Shown: positions 34,753-48,299 of the stretch, piece after piece
How the letters are laid out: each line of letters starts with the position of its first letter
Numbering within the stretch: the stretch's first letter is position 1
Source: Blastocystis hominis
Taxonomy: Eukaryota > Sar > Bigyra > Opalinata > Blastocystidae
Direction: 5' to 3'
NCBI RefSeq assembly: GCF_000151665.1
Contig: NW_013171818.1
Span: forward strand, 495,308-559,307
Length of the DNA stretch: 64,000 nt
Position numbers and translations under genes: made by a program
Notes under the pieces: model-generated
Told to the model about the DNA's origin: nothing
The model's database searches: none
What the model saw: only the letters and a program-made list of their open reading frames with translations

Positions 34753-36422
34753 TCAGAGTATTCTGTCGTTTTCAGGTGGTTTTGATTCGGTAGGAACAGA
34801 GTTTCCAGTTGTGGTGTGTTCCTCTGAAGAACCTATAATTCTGGCCCCCTCTTCTATTGTATTAGAAACAGCAGCTTCTTCTTCGACCGACTTTTCGACT
34901 TTCATTTCGGGCAGCTCAATCGACTTCGATTCGTCTTTGTATGTTGACTGTTTACCAATGATTCTAGCATTCGGCCAAGTACTCACATATGCCATAATGC
35001 AAAGGCCAATCAACGCAAAAATAGATGAAAAATAGTATATAGCTTCTTTGCTGTAAGGATAGATAGCAGCCAGTACTAAAGGAGAAATGATGAGGGAAGA
35101 AGAATAGCTTAAGTTATTCCAAGAAAGAACTGTTCCTTGAGTTTCAGGATTGGTTGTGGTCTATGTGTTATACCTACATCCACAATCTATCTACCGTGAG
35201 AATTGACGCAGAAGTAGGAGTACCAAAGCAGTAGCCAAGCCACAAAATATAGGTAGCTGTAACATTTCCATATACATTGTTGATTGCTCCCATACCAATG
35301 TAGGATACAAACTGAATAACCATTCCTGTCACTGCCAATTTAGGAATGCTCACATACTGAGCAATCCAAGGATAAAAGAATGCATGAAGCACAAAACAAA
35401 ATGCACCCTGAGTAAAGACGATGGTACTATAAATCACATATCAAAAGTACTCCTTACGAATAGGTGATCGAGTTAACGCCCCACTTATCAGTGAGATAAA
35501 TACCATATCGGGAATCAAAAGCATTAAGTGATTACCTAATACATAATTCGTAAATGAAACAAAGAGCCATCGTGGATGTGACTCTCACTTTGGCCTTTGG
35601 TTTTGGCTGATCTTCTTTTTCTTCTTCCTGTCTACCTTGCTCTTGTTGTTCATCGACCTTCGTTTCAACTTTGGCATCCGTTTCTATGTCTCCTTTTCTT
35701 ACTTCCCCGTTTATCACTTCATTCTTCTTCGCTTTCTTCGCTTTCAATTCTCACTGTTTCAGAACCTTAGGATTTGATTCTTCCAAAAAGATCATGGCCA
35801 CGATCATGGCAATACCAGAAACACCCCCAGCAACATACATCGGGAAATGATTGTTCACCTGAGCCAAAACACCACCAATACCTGGCCCGACAATGTATGC
35901 AAAGGAAATGCAAGCATCTAAACGAGATAGGTATTTGTTTCGATCTTCGGCAGTCGTAACATCGGCAACAACTCTAAAATTCACAATACAAACTCTCTTG
36001 TACGATTGAACCAAAATTTGGGATCCTGCAAACAGTCCAGTGAATGCTCGCCAGAATATGAGTGGCCACATTGCATACGACATTCCTTGAAACAGAGAAC
36101 CTATTCCCTCATATTGTCACTCTATTTCTACCAAAACACGATCCAAACAATGATAATAATAAGAAAGGCCTTCTTCCATAAATATCACTACCCGGACCCA
36201 TGATCAATAAACCTAAATGATATATATCTATTACTGTATAATACTAATAAGTTGCATGACAGAATACGCACTAAATAACAAACCTTCTTGCATAGGAGTA
36301 GAATTGAGCTCCTTGACTAGAAACGGTAGAATGGGCACAATGAGTGCATAGTTCATCATGTCAAAAAAGACCGTTATGAACGCTAGAACTAGTATAGTTT
36401 TTTCTCTCCTGGTAATTGTCAT
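34753..36422 (-). pseudogene. Dead copy of a major-facilitator transporter (left arm)
   Basis: Homologous over its full length to the intact gene at 48300-49903, with the same intron places (for example the one ending before GLLIMGPGSDIYGRR). Two codons are broken relative to the intact copy: AGA has become TGA at 35751-35753 (after NPKVLKQ), and TGG has become TAA at 35532-35534 (after YELCIR). No frameshift is evident and the exon ends are kept, so inactivation looks recent. The 3' part has an extra acidic segment of about 20 residues before the common ending PPENDR. Confidence 0.75.
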
Positions 36423-37474
36423 AGTAATGATTCAGACCTATAGGTAGACTCCCGATAGCAAAAATAAATAAACAAAGCTCTTGGAATTGGAAATAATGGC
36501 CTTTCCTCAAAAATAATTTATTGTGTTTATTCATTTGGTGTGACCCGAATTTTTGTATCCCCTATTTATTGTGCCATAACCCTATTTATGATTCGTGGTT
36601 TACTTTGAGGTAAACAAACAACACAGGTTGTCTTTAAACGTTTCTGTCATTTGTTTCGTATTTATGTATTGCGATTAAGTTGAACACGGAATTTAGATAG
36701 CTTTCGTCTATACCAAAACTACGAACGCCAAGGACTATACTTATAGGAATTATTATTCTTTGTAGTACTGGTTTACCATATTTATCAAACCATATGCTTT
36801 ATAAATAACTTCCAGTTGGGACGATATCTTTGGTGAGCTTGAGAATAAATACTTAGTGTAAATAAAATAGGAAGTATATTTCAAACAATAGAAAAGAATA
36901 AAGATTCCTATGATTGATGATCTCGATGGTGTCAAGAATGTAAATAACATAATATTTCAATACTACTACAAACATTAATCGGAATTGCTGCGATAAGATT
37001 TGGGATTCCTAATCCTCGGTGAAATGTTTTTTTGTGAATGTGTGGCTTGCAAATATTTATATATTTGAGTTATTTAAGCAGAAATAAGTTAAATACAAAA
37101 ATCTTATGCTCACATAAAGGCAAACAATCAATTCCTTGATTATACTAAAATCTGGATTATGCTTATACTTACTAGTTATGAAATACTATTTGCACAACGA
37201 TCACATATTTTAGGCGAAGAATACTGCGAAATGTGACATGCACGCACTTTTTTTCTAGTTCACGTTGATTTTGCCTAATTCAAGGTAAATACTCTCATCC
37301 CTCAAATTTCCGTGCCTTCTATAGAACACCAGAATACAATTGTGAGTAATAATGCCATATTTCTACAAAAACTATATAATCATAGCGTGGGTTGATGAAA
37401 TAAGAATCAGTATATTCTAATTATTATGATTCATGACTAGTTCTAAATATGAATTCTTATCGTTTAAAGTATTA

Positions 37475-38143
37475 CTAATAATGATATCGAGCTTCAGCTA
37501 GACAGAATCGTCCAAAATTAGTAATGACAATTTTGAAATCAAACAAGTCTCTATAGGAATTGGAAAATTCACTTTCAGATCTCGTTTGGAAAAACCAAAT
37601 GTTGATCATATTCTCTTTAGATTGTGAAAGTGATAATACTGAATAGATTGAGTGTTTTGAATGATAAGAATATGGTTGATAATGATACAATGTATTATAA
37701 AGAAAGGAATCATTCAAAGCAAATCACATTTCATATTGCTGATATAACTGTATTCACTAGGGATATCACAATGGAACAGTAAAGAAATGAGAAAAGAAAA
37801 ACGAAAGTGATAATAATTGTAATTTGAAGAATTGATAAACGATATGATGAATGGAGTAGTAAGTGTGACCATATTTGTTTTAGATAACATAAAGACATGG
37901 AATGTGGAACATTGAATGGTCGAAATGTAGAGATTATTGATATTGAATAAGAGGAAACCAAAATGAAAAATGAAAAATGAAAAATGAAAAATGAAAAATG
38001 AAAAATGTGTAATAATACAAGATTCGAAGAATAGCTACACTACATCCAAGAGTAGTAAAACACTTTTCTTTGCCAATATAATGATGATACCATTTCAATT
38101 GTTTTGTACTGTTAGTAAATGTATATCTCCATAATGAACTCAC
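37475..38143 (-). other. Conserved short frames in the arm, function unknown
   Basis: Three short minus-strand frames (37475-37717, 37731-37961, 37934-38143) are kept in the right arm (46166-46652 and 45984-46193, plus strand). The first ends FSNSYRDLFDFKIVITNFGRF. They are AT-rich, overlap, and one consists of an AAAAATG pentamer repeat (37963-38005). Conservation is explained by the recent duplication, so it does not prove coding. On the other strand a few LRR-like phrases (FEIKQVSIGIGKFTF) may be relics of LRR genes like those at the left edge. Confidence 0.3.
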
Positions 38144-38154
38144 AAATCATAGAA

Positions 38155-39107
38155 AGAATTGATATTGGACACTCTTATATATATATATATATATATCAAA
38201 GATTTCATGAAAATTACGATTGTACTTATAATACATAATATCTACATCACAATCAGCAATTTGGCAATATGGAAACATAAGACAATAAGAATATGACAAG
38301 ATAATCTTGTGTCATCGATTCCATCGATCCATATTAGTTCTAACACATGGAATCATTGACATATATATATATATATACATTTATGAAATTCGAATACGAT
38401 AATAAGAATATATGATTGAGGAATCAAAGTATAACGAAATTAGCTAAATATGAAGATAATGAAATAGTAATATATGAATTGAGACAATATTGGTATTTTG
38501 TTACTACTAGAACTATCAATGATACAAATGATTCACATCGTAATAGTAAATTCCATATTACTATTACAATTTATCGATCAAATGATGATCATAATAGTTA
38601 TGATGATAACAATGATGATAACAATGATGATAACCATAAGTTCATGTGTCAATGAATGTACAAACAATACAATTATCATAGTATTTTGATGAATAAGAAA
38701 TAGAATACAACATATATATTATATAGAATGTTGATTCTTTACACTAATCAAATCATACAGACAAAATTGTATCTAAATTGAAGATATGTTTGAAAAGAAG
38801 ATAATATTGGATCGAATCAATATTGATTCTGAATCGAAACTAGTGATAATTCTAATAGATGACAATAATAATGAAAATGAAAAATATGAAAACATAATGA
38901 TTGATAATCATAATGTTGATAAATGTGTTAATAATGTAAATGAATAAGATAACACATTTCTACATCATTATGATGATTATGACGATGACTATGATTATGA
39001 TGATGATGATGATAATTTCTAATGGAATGTAAATGAAATCGCAAAATGAATATGGAATAATTGATTTGAAAGACTAAATGTGATATAGATAAACAAATCA
39101 ATATGTC
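38155..39107 (-). repeat. Repeat copy 2 of the 0.95-kb element (within left arm)
   Basis: Inverted relative to copies 1 and 3. Compared with copy 1 it has one fewer GATAACAAT unit and a longer (TA)n run near 38180. Confidence 0.85.
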
Positions 39108-39331
39108 ATCATTCAAATTATCTATTGATGATGGAATTATATCGCATCTAGTTTTATAAGAAGTTGTGTATTATAATTCATATATCGATACTATGAAATG
39201 TTATCAATGATGTTTCATTCTTGTATATCACATGAAATCAATTGTAAACAATGATTCTATTCGAAATATGAGAGTATATGACAGATGTATTGTTCCAATA
39301 GAAGATAAGCAAACAAACAAACAAACAAATT

Positions 39332-39700
39332 ATTGACCTGCTGGAGGTTTTGAGCGGAATGTTCACTGCCTGTTACGTCACTACCTTACGACCTTGAACT
39401 TCTTCCCACTAGACGACCTCTGGGATTTGCTTGCTATCCCTTTATGCCACATACCATATAGAGTGGGTTGTTCATAGTAAGTGCTTTGCAAGAATCTTGC
39501 TACTTCCTCACAACCGACCAACTCATCTTCCTCACCAAAAGACATTCCACAACCAATACACAGTATCTACATTTTATCACAAGCCTTCATTTTTTCCTTC
39601 CTTCCTTCCTTCCTTTTTTTTCCTGTGTTCTAAATCGAAACATCCCTACCAAGGCTTTCCCAACCATGATATTCCATAGTCGATCCAATAAAAGATAAGA
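39332..39700 (-). mobile_element. Truncated 3' end of the non-LTR retrotransposon family
   Basis: Matches 53870-54200 in reverse, ending at the shared terminus CTCCTGCAGGTCAATAATTTG (read here as its complement), followed by a (CAAA)n tract at 39309-39330 that would be the element's 3' tail. It is 5'-truncated, as usual for LINE insertions. A TTCC microsatellite (39595-39615) interrupts it. It lies inside the left arm and is mirrored at 44397-44757. Confidence 0.6.
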
Positions 39701-39914
39701 ACCGATTTCATTACTGTTTCTAGATATGAGAGAAAATCAATCTATGAAAGAATGAAGTGAAGTATACTCATAGTTGTAAAATACAACTATATTTACAAAC
39801 ATATACATACATATATACATCGATATCGATTGTTGTTAAAACGAAAAGATAACTAGTATAAATACAAAATGTAAAGAACTGAATACTATGAATATTGAAA
39901 TGATCTATACACAC

Positions 39915-41699
39915 GTCTTATTTGTAACCATGTAAAATCGCATATTATCTAATTAGATATTATTATTTCTTTTATTGCGCCTAGAAATGATCCTATTATT
40001 ATTGTAATCATACAACCGTTTTGCTAATATCAATTAGCTAATTTACAAACATCTTCTATTTTGTTTTCCGTACTATAATTGGCTTTTTAGTTTTCTAAGA
40101 AAATTTCATTTATAATACAAATTATTCAAGTGTATTCATCAACAACAACAACGATATTAGAGTGTAGTGACTCAATAGAATTTCTTACCACTGATATAAT
40201 CTGGTCTCTTTTAGGGATCATAATTGATGAGATCATATCATATGCTTTTTAACTTTAAATACCATATACATAGTTTTCCTGTTATTTTCAGTACTATTGT
40301 TTGACATATTACTACTTACATTTCATGAATCAAAAGTCACAATATTTCAATCACGGTTATGATCTAACCTGTACATTTATATTCTTGAAATGCTAATCCT
40401 GAACTTGTTTAAGGGATATGATAATCCAATCAAGATAGCAATCCTTATATGATATTATATCTATGTTGTCACTGTCTTGATACAAGCGATAATATAACCG
40501 ATGGTAATCAACTTTATTGTTTCTATTTATGTAATATTGCTCTTGACTTTAACATAATCGTTTGAATCATCAAACCATTTCCAATCTATCTATTTCAGAT
40601 TCTATTCAGTGTATTAAAGAGTAAACATTTTCCCTGATTGCTGCTGAGCCATTTGGTCAGCATTATTGTCTATTGTAGTTTTACTGGGCTTTCTCTAGTA
40701 TCGCAACATTTTCCACAGGTCAATAGCGGCATTCTTCTGATTGTTTCACACTAATATTATCTCCTATTTTTGGTTTTCCATTACATTGTTCTATCAACCT
40801 TATGACACATATGCTCTAAAATACTATAACATCTTGGTCGTCATAATATTACTTATTCTGTTTTACTTTCTTCTACTGTCAATGGCCTTATTTATCATCC
40901 TCTCTTTCCCTATGGTATTACACCCCTCTATCATATATTTAATTCTCCATTAAATCATGCTCTTTTCTCTCACCCTTTTCATAATTACATGACCATCTTT
41001 TCGTTTCTTTGGCACTATTTTTACTTTTGACTAGTCTGGTCATCTCATCAAAATTCACGATTATGACCTTTACTGTTTTTTCGTTTACTAATGTCCATTC
41101 TCCTTTACTTTATTTTTGCATCATATTTCTTCTATCATAAATATATTTATATAGACCTCGGTTTTTCCATTATGAAATTTAAATCACTTCCTGCTATACA
41201 ATAATCATGAAAAAAATCGAAATGTATATTTTATAGTGAACAGATGATTGTAAAAATGAGATTCCATTGGTGGACAGTCAATATGCGGTATTGGAGTTCC
41301 TAAAAAGAGGGTAATAGAGTGGCAATGGTGAAATGATGAAATAGAGTAATCGCAGTGCCTTTGAAACGACAGAATGTAGGTTGTACTTTCTAGTAGTCTT
41401 TCGGCTTACTTCATTTTAGTTTCTTTATGTGTAAAGTGTAAGAGAATCGTGTCTGTTTGACATGTTGCGCCTATTTTCGAAACGATAGAAAGAGATTGTC
41501 CTTAATTTATGTTTCTAATGGAGTTATTGGTCAAATTGTGTTTTTTTCATTATGACAAAGCAATTTTCTAACATCGCCTATTTATTTCACTCAAAGCGAA
41601 CCCTATTCTAGTTCGAACCCACATCGTTAAATAACAACAAATAATCAATTTCACAAATAAAATAGTATTAACCTCTGTAAGTTTATTCCTCATTTTATA
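39915..41699. other. Spacer of the inverted duplication, left part
   Basis: About 1.8 kb of AT-rich DNA present once. No gene is supported; a hydrophobic frame at 40741-40953 is low-complexity. Confidence 0.35.
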
Positions 41700-43059
41700 T
41701 TAATAATCAAACCATTTCACGATCTTTGGACAGGATAAGGCTGCTGTTACCTGGCTGAGGCTACTTTTATGGACCCCGATAAAAACATAAGATCTTGTCA
41801 TAAGAAAGAGATCAGTTAGTGTAGAATGAACGATAGACTTATTTGCGCCAGTAGAATGACCTCTCACAACTTGACTATTTGACAGTATTTGGATAGGATC
41901 AAGTGCCTTGCTTAGATATTCCAATGCATAGGAACTATCAGTCCCGATAAATACCGTTTGGTTGCTCTTTCCACTTGATGTCTTTGATAAAGCTCGTATC
42001 TTTTCTGCAATTGAAGGTAACTGATTCTCGCTGACCATAGTAGTTCGTTCTTTGTAATTTGCCATTTTTCCACCACAACGAATATGCGCCGCAACTGAAA
42101 ACCATTTCGTGGGAAACTGGCTTAGCGCTGTATGGATTGAGTTCTGTACACCTTCCGAAGGATTTAGAAGCAGCCTATAAATAACTGCATGATATTCTGC
42201 CCAGTGTAGACTGCTAATAATTCCTAAACGTTTGAACAGATGGAGATTATTTGAAGAGTACAGTGACTGATTACGGCGAAAATCAATAGACACCACATTT
42301 GCCTCCGGTATGTCAAGATAACTGGATGTATAGTTACCGCCACAACCACCCTTGAATGTACAAACTATCAACCCCTTATATCCTTCATAGTACCGCAACT
42401 GGCGAAAGCAACTGTTGGTTTCTTCCCAAAAGCTATCCGGCATTTGTACTATTTAATAAGCAAAAGAAAATAAAACGCAAAAAACGACGACCAAGCAAAA
42501 TAGCATAAGTGATCGAATGGAATATGGAAATATATTTATGCCCTAATCCGCCATTGAAACTTCCAGAAATAATATAAAACGTGCCATTTTGAGTAATTCG
42601 CTTTAATACATTGTTGCATATGGAAGAATAGTCTAGCGTATCATCCCAAGGATAGTACTGTATTGCTTTCCAGGTTTTATCTTCATAAGGAGGAAAATAT
42701 ATATTCTTGTCATATGTGTGCCCAATAAACGCAGAACTTCCTTTTAAGGCTTCTCGTGTAGATCGATAATGAGATACTGTGGGTTCCGGCAATGAACTAC
42801 CTTGCCCAACATTATGCTTCAAAGTTATTCTTTTGCTAGTTGTTATCGGTTTCTGAGTGGCAGTTTTACAATTATTCAGCTTTCTAGCTGAAACGGCAAA
42901 AATTAGCCATTCCTTGCTTACCCCTAAAAAGAAAGTAAAAAATATGATAATACTATATTGACGTTCTAGTTGAAGATCATACAAATTAAATTGAATGTAT
43001 AGTACAGGAAATAGAGCGCTGATGGAAAAAAGCGCAAATCTATTTAAATATTCGAACAT
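41700..43059 (-). CDS. Membrane-anchored fucosyltransferase-like protein, 443 aa
   Basis: One 28-nt intron (42449-42476) joins GLGHKYISIFHSITYAILL to the downstream exon; the total is in frame. N-terminal hydrophobic segments at about residues 8-28 and 33-58 would anchor it; a further in-frame 30-nt intron within this part is possible. The core has a glycine loop (SGSFNGGLGHK), a basic HIRCGG motif, FIGTDSS, and a C-terminal helix FIGVHKSSLSQVTAAL. That order resembles inverting fucosyltransferases (GT23/GT65 type), where the His-Arg motif binds GDP-fucose. The match is by pattern only. It is the only gene in the single-copy spacer, flanked by inverted arms. A distant paralogue is at 54443-56217. 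Confidence 0.6.
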
Positions 43060-44172
43060 TCTTAATAGTTACATAAAGTAATATAAAAAATAGGAGGACA
43101 TAGATAATTTATAATGGAGGATAAGGACGGAGAGCCAATAATTATTATCGAATATACAATAGGCATGAATTATTGATTACAAATTAATAGATGACTGGAG
43201 AGGAATAGGAAATACATTTCACAATCATCATGCAGTTTTCAAAACTACAATATGAACAATATTGGGAAATTTGTATGTAGTCGATAATCCAGCAGTGTAG
43301 AATACGTATTCACAATAGTAATCCAGAAAAGCCAGTACATATCGTGTAATAAGCATAATATTTTCTATTTATAGCAATACAATACCAATAAAACAGGTAT
43401 TCGAATATCATTGCTGCATCGATACAACAGCACCCTTTATATGATGGTGTCGACTTGTAATATCGAATATATACTACCCTGGAAATTTGAAAATGTAGGA
43501 AATAGAAACAAAACGTGTCTTTGGGTTACTAAACATATACTACTTTATCCCTTGGACTATTTTTATGTATTTCCTCATTTTCTTTTTTGACAATATAAAG
43601 AGTCGCTATTTAGTACAAACGTTTCACTGTTCACAATCATATATATATATAAGAGTTTATAATTCTCTATTACAAAAGCGCTTCTAAAACTAATGGCATT
43701 GCGAAACGTTATCATATTGCTATTTAAGTTTAAACACATGTAATAGCATCAAATGAGTAATAACACAATGCATTTGCTAAAATTACATTTCTATATATCC
43801 TAGCTATTCTTTACTCATATTATCACTATCTCATGATATGCAACATTTTAAGAATATACTGCAATTCATTTCAAGAAATAAACAATTCTGTAAATATATA
43901 TATATATAATATTAAGTATTTAGACATAATAAGTCAATACCGCCTACGTTTTCTGAAAGCCATTGAAAGGAATATATCATAAAAGCAATATTACATTACC
44001 ATTAACGTGCACCATAGATATCATTATTCCTTATATATAATAATTGTCGTTAAATGTAAGTACTAAAAAGTGAAACAAGTGTTTCATCAATTGAGACTTA
44101 TCATAATATTGTTAAATCGAGTTATCTCTCGTTAAAAAAAACAAATACACATTGATTTCATTAGCTACGCCT
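43060..44172. other. Spacer of the inverted duplication, right part
   Basis: AT-rich, 1.1 kb, no feature recognised beyond (TA)n runs at 43640-43650 and 43895-43910. Confidence 0.35.
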
Positions 44173-44396
44173 GTATAGATCATTTCAATATTCATAGTCT
44201 TTAGTTTTCTACATTATGTATTTATACTAGTTATCTTTTCGTTTTAACAACAATCGATATCGATGTATATATGTATGTATATGTTTGTAAATATAGTTAC
44301 ATTTTACAACTATGAGTATACTTTACTTCATTCTTTCATAGATTGATTATCTCTCATATCTAGAAATAGTAACGAAGTCGGTTCTTATCTTTTATT

Positions 44397-44757
44397 GGAT
44401 CGACTATGGAATATCATGGTTGGGAGAGCCTTGGTAGGGATGTTTCGATTTAGAACACAAAAAGAAAAAAAAGGAAGGAAGGAAGGAAGGAAAAAATGAA
44501 GGCTTGTGATAAAATGCAAACACTGTGTATTGGTTATGGAATGTCTTTTGGTGAGGAAGGTGAGCTGGTAAATTGTGAGGAAGTAGCAAGATTCTTGCAA
44601 AGCACTATGAACGGCTCACTCTATATGGTATGTGGCATAAAGGGATAGCAAGCAGACCCCGAAGTCAGCTAGTGGGAAGAAGTTCAAGGTCGTAAGGTAG
44701 TGACGTAACAGGCAGTGAACATTCCGCTCAAAACCTCCAGCAGGTCAATAATTTGTT
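44397..44757 (+). mobile_element. Truncated 3' end of the non-LTR retrotransposon family
   Basis: Mirror copy of 39332-39700. After the terminus GCAGGTCAATAATTTG the tail is a (GCTT)n/(GGCTT)n tract (44761-44821), different from the (CAAA)n tract on the left, so the tail has changed since duplication. Confidence 0.6.
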
Positions 44758-45020
44758 TGATTGTTTACTTGCTTGCTTACTTGCTTGCTTGCTGGCTTGC
44801 TTGCTGGCTTGCTGGCTTGTTTATCTTCTATTGGAACAATACATCTGTCATATACTCTCATATTTCGAATAGAATCATTGTTTACAATTGATTTCATGTG
44901 ATATACAAGAATGAAACATCATTGATAACATTTCATAGTATCGATATATGAATTATAATACACAACTTCTTATAAAACTAGATGCGATATAATTCCATCA
45001 TCAATAGATAATTTGAATGA

Positions 45021-45972
45021 TGACATATTGATTTGTTTATCTGTATCACATTTAGTCTTTCAAATCAATTATTCCATATTCATTTTGCGATTTCATTTAC
45101 ATTCCATTAGAAATTATCATCATCATCATCATAATCATAATCATAGTCATCATAATGATGTAGAAATGTGTTATCTTATTCATTTACATTATTAACACAT
45201 TTATCAACATTATGATTATCAATCATTATGTTTTCATATTTTTCATTTTCATTATTATTGTCATCTATTAGAATTATCACTAGTTTCGATTCAGAATCAA
45301 TATTGATTCGATCCAATATTATCTTCTTTTCAAACATATCTTCAATTTAGATACAATTTTGTCTGTATGATTTGATTAGTGTAAAGAATCAACATTCTAT
45401 ATAATATATATGTTGTATTCTATTTCTTATTCATCAAAATACTATGATAATTGTATTGTTTGTACATTCATTGACACATGAACTTATGGTTATCATCATT
45501 GTTATCATCATTGTTATCATCATAACTATTATGATCATCATTTGATCGATAAATTGTAATAGTAATATGGAATTTACTATTACGATGTGAATCATTTATA
45601 TCATTGATAGTTCTAGTAGTAACAAAATACCAATATTGTCTCAATTCATATATTACTATTTCATTATCTTCATATTTAGCTAATTTCGTTATACTTTGAT
45701 TCCTCAATCATATATTCTTATTATCGTATTCGAATTTCATAAATGTATATGTATATATATATATGTCAATGATTCCATGTGTTAGAACTAATATGGATCG
45801 ATGGAATCGATGACACAAGATTATCTTGTCATATTCTTATTGTCTTATGTTTCCATATTGCCAAATTGCTGATTGTGATGTAGATATTATGTATTATAAG
45901 TACAATCGTAATTTTCATGAAATCTTTGATATATATATATATATATATATAAGAGTGTCCAATATCAATTCT
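45021..45972 (+). repeat. Repeat copy 3 of the 0.95-kb element (within right arm)
   Basis: Same orientation as copy 1 at 33260-34222 and inverted relative to copy 2. It has two GATAACAAT-type units like copy 2. Confidence 0.85.
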
Positions 45973-48299
45973 TTCTATGATTTGTGAGTTCATTATGGAG
46001 ATATACATTTACTAACAGTACAGAACAATTGAAATGGTATCATTGTTATATTGACAAAGAAAAGTGTTTTACTACTCTTGGATGTAGTGTAGCTATTCTT
46101 CGAATCTTGTATTATTACACATTTTTCATTTTTCATTTTTCATTTTTCATTTTTCATTTTTCATTTTGGTTTCCTCTTATTCAATATCAATAATCTCTAC
46201 ATTTCAATCATTCAATGTTCCACATTCCATGTCTTTATGTTATCTAAAACAAATATGGTCACACTTACTACTCCATTCATCATATCGTTTATCAATTCTT
46301 CAAATTACAATTATTATCACTTTCGTTTTTCTTTTCTCATTTCTTTACTGTTCCATTGTGATATCCCTAGTGAATACAGTTATATCAGCAATATGAAATG
46401 TGATTTGCTTTGAATGATTCCTTTCTTTATAATACATTGTATCATTATCAACCATATTCTTATCATTCAAAACACTCAATCTATTCAGTATTATCACTTT
46501 CACAATCTAAAGAGAATATGATCAACATTTGGTTTTTCCAAACGAGATCTGAAAGTGAATTTTCCAATTCCTATAGAGACTTGTTTGATTTCAAAATTGT
46601 CATTACTAATTTTGGACGATTCTGTCTAGCTGAAGCTCGATATCATTATTAGTAATACTTTGGACGATAAGAATTCATATTTAGAACTAGTCATGAATCA
46701 TTAGGAATCACGAAATGACATATACTATTCACGTTATAATTTAGCAAAGCATTATATTATATATAGAATGGTAAAAAAAACAAAACAATTCCATATTAAC
46801 AAAGGCAGGGAGCAAACGGTACACATCTGGTATGAATATTAGATAAAAAAGTACTTGATATTCCATTAAAAGTCTGAGTAGATTTCAGGAAAACTCGATA
46901 ACTCACATATAAAAGAAAATAACTTCAAAATATCACGTTCTTTACAATATGCTATCGTTCTTGTCAATTCAATTTGTCGATTATCCCTCAATATGGATAA
47001 ACGGTTTCAAATACATCTATATTGTTCTTCATACTCTCGTATTATATCTTACTATTCACTGCGCGATTATCACATAACTGGTCAACATATCTATTGATAA
47101 CTATTAGTATTAGGATTTTCTTTATTATGAACCATTTGCAACATCCATATGGTCCATTACATTTGTAAGGGAAATGTAGTACAACTAACTTCCTCAAGAA
47201 ACTCTTACATTGCTTTCGCTCCTCAAAGCCCTTCCTAGAATTATACTCCTTTTTCCTAATTATCTCACTGTAAAGTGTGCCTTATTTCAAAAGTACTGAA
47301 CTATCTGAAATAGTTAGAAAGAAATGCCTTATGCAAATCACAAACCTTACTGTCAAGCACCTTTTTGTTCAAAGATGTAATCGCTGTTTGGCAACAGTAT
47401 TCGGGCATCTAGGCCGTGCATTAAGGCTATTCTAACCCGGAATAACATATGGGATACATAATAATAATAGTATTCTCTTGATGTATAAAAACTTGTCACG
47501 ATTCCATTTCAAGTAAGTATTTTAAAGGTAGGTCTAGCATTTTTTGAGTAGCGACCATTAGTTTCAATCATAGCTTCAATAATCACAGGGTAGATTTGTG
47601 TTTCTCGTCAGATTTGAATAAGTAATACACAACCATTATAACTACCTATTTTCAATTTCATATTTTGGTGAATATTGTCCCTTATACAAATAGAATCGCA
47701 TTTCGTGAGGCAGCCATAATTTCACTTCTTATTCATAAAAGTACGTGTAACATTTGCATTGAATTTGAAATGGATAGTTACTACACACTACGAACTCCAT
47801 CGAGATCATCAATCATAAGAATCTCTATAATTTGTTATTATATGGAACATATGCCATGTTCTATATACACTAAGACTTTATACTCATACTCACCGACAAC
47901 TCCTTCCAAACTGGAACTTATATAGAAGTATATGATTTGTTTAATATAGAACACCAATATTACGTAGAATCCAAGTTTCAATAAGTATAGACCTTGGCGT
48001 TCGAAGTTTTGATATAGACAAAAGCTATCAAAATTCCGTGTTCTACTTCATTGCGGCATTCAAAGAAAAAACAAATACTTGAAACATTTGCAAACTTCCC
48101 TGGTTCAACGTTTACCTCAAAGTAAACCACTAAACAGAAGTAGGGCTATGATATTATAAATAGGGGTTATATAAATTATGGTCAGTCGAAGTTGGAATAT
48201 ACACAATTGTTTTTAAGGAAAAGCGATTTTCTCCATTTCTTCGGAATTTGGTTTCAAACACTATAATTTAGGAGTCTACTATTAGGTCTGAGCAATACT

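Larger units (their letters stand above)
34753..39914 (-). repeat. Left arm of a large imperfect inverted duplication
   Basis: This arm matches 44173-49903 in opposite orientation. The inner 2.5 kb (about 37420-39914 against 44173-46705) is nearly identical. The outer part, with the transporter, is more diverged, and the stretch between them has little recognisable similarity and is about 0.6 kb shorter here. The inner junction is sharp: both arms share GAAATGATCTATACA and then differ. Confidence 0.85.

Noticed and set aside
20470-36422. A changed genetic code in which TAG or TGA is read as an amino acid
   Set aside because: Other genes here end normally at TAA (GT49), TAG (54443-56217) and TGA (TBC, intact transporter), so the standard code holds.
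41600-41640. tRNA gene suggested by a B-box-like GGTTCGAACT on the minus strand
   Set aside because: No A box or cloverleaf can be formed around it.
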